Shown here: piece after piece, positions 11,317 through 13,626 of the stretch
Numbering within the stretch: the stretch's first letter is position 1
How the letters are laid out: the number at the start of each line of letters is the position of its first letter
Assembly (NCBI GenBank): GCA_900541285.1
Contig: UQJA01000051.1
Coordinates: 1-13,626 of the forward strand
Source of the DNA: an uncultured Collinsella sp.
Lineage (GTDB): Bacteria > Actinomycetota > Coriobacteriia > Coriobacteriales > Coriobacteriaceae
Length of the DNA stretch: 13,626 bases
Direction of reading: 5' to 3'
Program-made: the position numbers and the translations under genes
The notes under the pieces: generated by a model
What the model saw: the letters and a program-made list of their open reading frames with translations, nothing else
What the model was told of the DNA's origin: nothing
Databases searched by the model: none

Positions 11317-12216
11317 CTATCGATGCTTTGCCTCGAGCACGGCAGACACCGCATCGAGGAACTCCCGCACATGGTCTGCGGGGTGCGGCGAATGAAGCAG
11401 CCCGTAAGACACGAGACAGTCCCAATCGGTAGGGACGGTTTTGAGCATGGGGTGGACGTTGGCCCACAACGGCAGCGTCGCAAGCGCGAGGTCCTCGTTC
11501 GCGCCGCGATTGAACACCTCCACCCGATATTGCGGGAAGTCTACGAGCGCGATTTGAGGATGATGCAAGAGTATCTCGTCGCGTACGCGGTCGATTTCGG
11601 TGTTCCAGCCCCGGCGTATAAGCATAAGACTGTGATTGTGGAGGTCGTCGAATGTGACGATGTCGCGTTTGGCGAGCTCGCTGTCGACGGGAACGGCGCA
11701 CCAGAGCGGCTCGCGCGAAAGCTCGAGGCCCAGGCATCCGCGCTCTTTAAGAAAGGCATCGTCGAAAATCCCCACCACGATATCCATGTCTTGCCCGAGG
11801 TTCGCCAAACCGCGCGCCGCCGAGGGTGTGTTTTCAAACGTGACCACCTGAAGGCTCATGCCAGGGCAACGTTCCTTCACCTTCGGCCATAGCTTCGTGA
11901 GCGGCGTGCTGGGCGTCATGAGCGACACTCCCACGCGGATGATGCGCTTCTCTCCGCGCTCGGCGACGCGGGCGCGTGCGATTGATTCTTGAGAGTACTG
12001 CACGATATGGCGGGCGTCGGCGAGCAGCGACCTGCCTGCTCGCGTAAGCGAAAGCCCCTGATGCGATCGGTGGAACAGCGTAAGGCCTAGCCGCGACTCC
12101 AGCAGGTTCATCTGCTTGATGACGGCCGTGGGCGTGATGAAGGACTCTTGTGCCGCCTTGGAGAAGCTGCCCGCCTCCGCCACGCGGATGAAAGTGTCAA
12201 GCTGTGGGTTGTACAT
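11317..12216 (-). CDS. LysR-type transcriptional regulator
   Basis: A 299-residue LysR-family regulator of usual length. The winged HTH spans about 1-62: YNPQLDTFIRVAEAGSFSKA, then TPTAVIKQMNLLESRLGLTL and FHRSHQGLSLTRAG. The linker helix runs 63-88. The periplasmic-binding-like effector domain covers 92-295 and starts at IIRVGVS; its ligand cannot be told from sequence. The ATG at 12216 follows AGGAGG by 4 bases; a longer frame from 12231 begins before the ribosome site. It is divergent from the aldo/keto reductase gene, 129 bases away, the classical arrangement for a LysR regulator and its target. A dyad with T-N11-A spacing lies at 12246-12264 in that gap. The terminator at 11141-11174 ends its transcript. 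Confidence 0.9.
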   Translation of the reverse strand: MYNPQLDTFIRVAEAGSFSKAAQESFITPTAVIKQMNLLESRLGLTLFHRSHQGLSLTRAGRSLLADARHIVQYSQESIARARVAERGEKRIIRVGVSLMTPSTPLTKLWPKVKERCPGMSLQVVTFENTPSAARGLANLGQDMDIVVGIFDDAFLKERGCLGLELSREPLWCAVPVDSELAKRDIVTFDDLHNHSLMLIRRGWNTEIDRVRDEILLHHPQIALVDFPQYRVEVFNRGANEDLALATLPLWANVHPMLKTVPTDWDCLVSYGLLHSPHPADHVREFLDAVSAVLEAKHR

Positions 12217-12245
12217 CGATCCTCCTGTCACGCATTATGTGCCGT

Positions 12246-12264
12246 ATATACCCCATGGTTATAT
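12246..12264. promoter_or_regulatory. Candidate LysR operator between divergent genes
   Basis: ATATACC (12246-12252) and GTTATAT (12258-12264) are inverted copies at 6 of 7 positions around 5 bases. T12249 and A12261 give the T-N11-A spacing typical of LysR sites. On the minus strand TATAAC here could be the regulator's own -10, fitting autoregulation. Confidence 0.45.
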
Positions 12265-12345
12265 CCATCATTCCAACGTGAACTTCTCGCGCGTCAGTAA
12301 ACGCCGTAGCCTCGTATTCGAAAAGTCACCATTAAGGAGGAGACC

Positions 12346-13194
12346 ATGGAGTATCTGAAGCTCAACAACGACGTAGAGATGCCCATCGAGGGTTTGGGCA
12401 CCTTCCTCATGACCCCGGCCGAGGCCGAGGCGGGCGCAACCGCCGCGCTCACGGCTGGCTACGAGCACATCGACACCGCCAACGCCTACATGAACGAGCG
12501 CGCCGTGGGCCGCGCCATCGCCAAGAGCGGCATCGCACGCGACAAGATCTTCGTCTCCACCAAGCTCTGGCCGAGTGTCTACGACGCGGGCATGCCGGCG
12601 GTGGACGCCACGCTCCAGCGCCTAGGGCTCGACTACGTCGACATGCTCATCCTGCACCAGCCGGTAGGCGACTACCTGGCCGCGTGGCGCACGATGGAGG
12701 AGGCCTACCGCGCGGGCAAGGTGCGCGCCCTCGGCCTCTCCAACTTCCCGCAAGACAAGATTGCCGAGGTCATCGAGGTCGCCGACATCAAGCCGCAGCT
12801 CGTGACCGTTGAGTGCCACCCCTACCACGCCCAGCGCGACCTGCGCGCCTACCTCGCGCCGTACGGCACGGTGATCGAGGCGTGGTACCCGCTCGGCCAC
12901 GGCGACAAAGGTCTTCTGGAGGAGCCCGTCTTCGTCGCTCTCGCTGAGAAGTACGGCAAGACCCCGGCCCAGGTGATCCTGCGCTGGCACGTGCAGATGG
13001 GCACCTCCATCATCCCCGGCTCCAAGAACCCCGCCCACATCGCCGACAACGCGAACATCTTCGACTTCTCCCTCACCGAAGACGAGATGGCCGAGATTGC
13101 CAAGCTCGACGGGACCATGACCTACTACACCGCCACTGAGGAAGCACTCGCGGGCTACCTGGCCATACGCCCCGATTTCGACGCGCAGGAGTAG
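12346..13194 (+). CDS. Aldo/keto reductase
   Basis: A 282-residue NADPH-dependent oxidoreductase of the aldo/keto reductase superfamily, reducing carbonyls such as aldehydes to alcohols in the cytosol. The TIM-barrel motifs are complete: HIDTANAYMNE with Asp43 and Tyr48, KLWPS with Lys73, and LILHQP with His104 form the catalytic tetrad. GLSNF (130-134), VECHPY (155-160), AWYPLG (179-184) and IPGSKNPAHI (223-232, NADPH phosphate pocket) follow the usual order. Length is typical of the bacterial 2,5-diketogluconate reductase-like (AKR5) group. The ATG has AAGGAGG 5 bases upstream. It is divergent from a LysR regulator that probably controls it and is followed by a flavodoxin remnant and a second aldo/keto reductase. 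The exact substrate is unknown. Confidence 0.93.
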   Translation: MEYLKLNNDVEMPIEGLGTFLMTPAEAEAGATAALTAGYEHIDTANAYMNERAVGRAIAKSGIARDKIFVSTKLWPSVYDAGMPAVDATLQRLGLDYVDMLILHQPVGDYLAAWRTMEEAYRAGKVRALGLSNFPQDKIAEVIEVADIKPQLVTVECHPYHAQRDLRAYLAPYGTVIEAWYPLGHGDKGLLEEPVFVALAEKYGKTPAQVILRWHVQMGTSIIPGSKNPAHIADNANIFDFSLTEDEMAEIAKLDGTMTYYTATEEALAGYLAIRPDFDAQE

Positions 13195-13208
13195 CGCTCA
13201 GACGATAA

Positions 13209-13394
13209 CGGACCAACCAAGCCGCCGCCGAGGACCAGTCGGCTGTCGAGCCCGCCGCAGTGCCCGCTGCAGACGGCAACGTCCTCGTGGCCTACTACTC
13301 GGCACAGGGCCACACCGCTGTCGTAGCTCAGGCCATCGCCGACGAGCTCGGCGCCGATCTCTTTGAGGTGACGCCTAGAACCCGCGGGTTATAG
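13209..13394 (+). pseudogene. Flavodoxin gene fragment
   Basis: The reading frame contains NVLVAYYSAQGHTAVVAQAI followed by ADELGADLFEVTP, the first strand, FMN phosphate loop (SAQGHT) and first helix of a flavodoxin of the kind often exported as a lipoprotein in gut Actinobacteria. Upstream, an Ala/Glu/Pro-rich linker runs back to a stop at 13206-13208 with no start codon or signal peptide. Downstream, homology ends at VTP and four unrelated codons lead to a stop at 13392. The remaining roughly 100 residues are missing. Truncated at both ends, it cannot make a working flavodoxin. Its place between two aldo/keto reductases suggests an operon of reductase plus electron carrier lost by deletion. 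Confidence 0.72.
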
Positions 13395-13424
13395 CCCCGT
13401 TCGCACCCCAGCGTTATAGAACCC
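13375..13424. promoter_or_regulatory. Dyad and repeated half-sites upstream of second aldo/keto reductase
   Basis: A 20-base palindrome at 13375-13394 (CTAGAACCCGCGGGTTATAG, one mismatched pair) overlaps the end of the flavodoxin fragment. Its halves recur as GTTATAGAACCC at 13413-13424. This could be an operator for the next gene. A further CGTAT-N5-ATACG dyad is at 13460-13474, just before the ribosome site. Confidence 0.35.
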
Positions 13425-13499
13425 TCACCAACGGAAACTTCCGCCGGCGCGGCGCCCCTCGTATGGTGGATACGTCAAGTTGCGAGGAAGGAAGGCACC

Positions 13500-13626
13500 A
13501 TGGACTACATCACCTTGAACAACGGCGTCAGGATGCCGCAGCTCGGCTTCGGCGTGTACCAGATCCCGGACGCCGCGGAATGCCAGCACGCCGTGGAGGA
13601 CGCGCTCTCGGTCGGCTGGCGCGCCA
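13500..13626 (+). CDS. Aldo/keto reductase, 5' part (runs off window)
   Basis: The first 42 residues of a second aldo/keto reductase: MDYITLNNGVRMPQLGFGVY followed by QIPDAAECQHAVEDALSVGW. NNGVxMPxLGFGVYQI is the signature N-terminal beta-hairpin and first barrel strand; the catalytic residues lie beyond the window. The ATG at 13500 follows GGAAGG by about 4 bases. It resembles, but clearly differs from, the first reductase (LNNDVEMPIEGLGTF), so the two are paralogues of different lineages rather than a recent duplication. The shared direction and neighbouring LysR suggest related control, but the 305-base gap with its own dyads suggests a separate promoter. Confidence 0.88.
   Translation, partial: MDYITLNNGVRMPQLGFGVYQIPDAAECQHAVEDALSVGWRA

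Noticed and set aside
11209..11892. 227-codon plus-strand open frame
   Set aside because: Opposite the LysR gene, and it begins in the convergent intergenic region without a ribosome site.

Overview
The window looks like chromosome from a GC-rich Actinobacterium of the class Coriobacteriia, probably Collinsella or a close relative. This is an inference from GC-rich third codon positions, the flavin- and aldo/keto-reductase-rich gene set, and a degraded ATPase of a type I associate with that group. There is no rRNA, tRNA, CRISPR array or intact insertion sequence. All assignments come from reading the sequence; no database search was run.

Left part (1-2300): three minus-strand genes. An XRE-type regulator and a four-helix membrane protein form a two-gene unit behind a near-consensus promoter. 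A secreted lipoprotein gene follows. The membrane-protein and lipoprotein genes end in terminators that look like sequence siblings. A 600-base gene-free stretch (2274-2876) holds three inverted repeats, then an AT-rich block with palindromic motifs and a good LexA (SOS) box.

Centre (2877-7240): a two-gene plus-strand operon encodes an atypical type IIA topoisomerase, ParE/GyrB-like then ParC/GyrA-like. It keeps the ATPase, Toprim and active-site tyrosine motifs but lacks a recognisable GyrA box, and it carries Ala and Glu at the positions of E. coli GyrA Ser83 and Asp87. It ends at a 17-bp perfect hairpin. The LexA-like box upstream suggests a damage-linked topoisomerase, which is the most interesting hypothesis here.

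Right-centre (7300-7950): a 19-bp sequence repeated three times abuts a twice-deleted ATPase pseudogene, followed by a long hairpin with a 15-bp perfect outer stem.

Right part (7956-13626): a redox and detoxification region. On the minus strand, a carboxymuconolactone decarboxylase/cupin fusion, an alpha/beta hydrolase and an iron-sulfur flavoprotein-like reductase may be co-transcribed. A divergent MerR-family regulator sits beside a dyad inside the probable promoter spacer, as in NmlR/AdhR systems. A LysR-type regulator diverges from an aldo/keto reductase. Downstream is a truncated flavodoxin remnant and the start of a second aldo/keto reductase that runs off the window.
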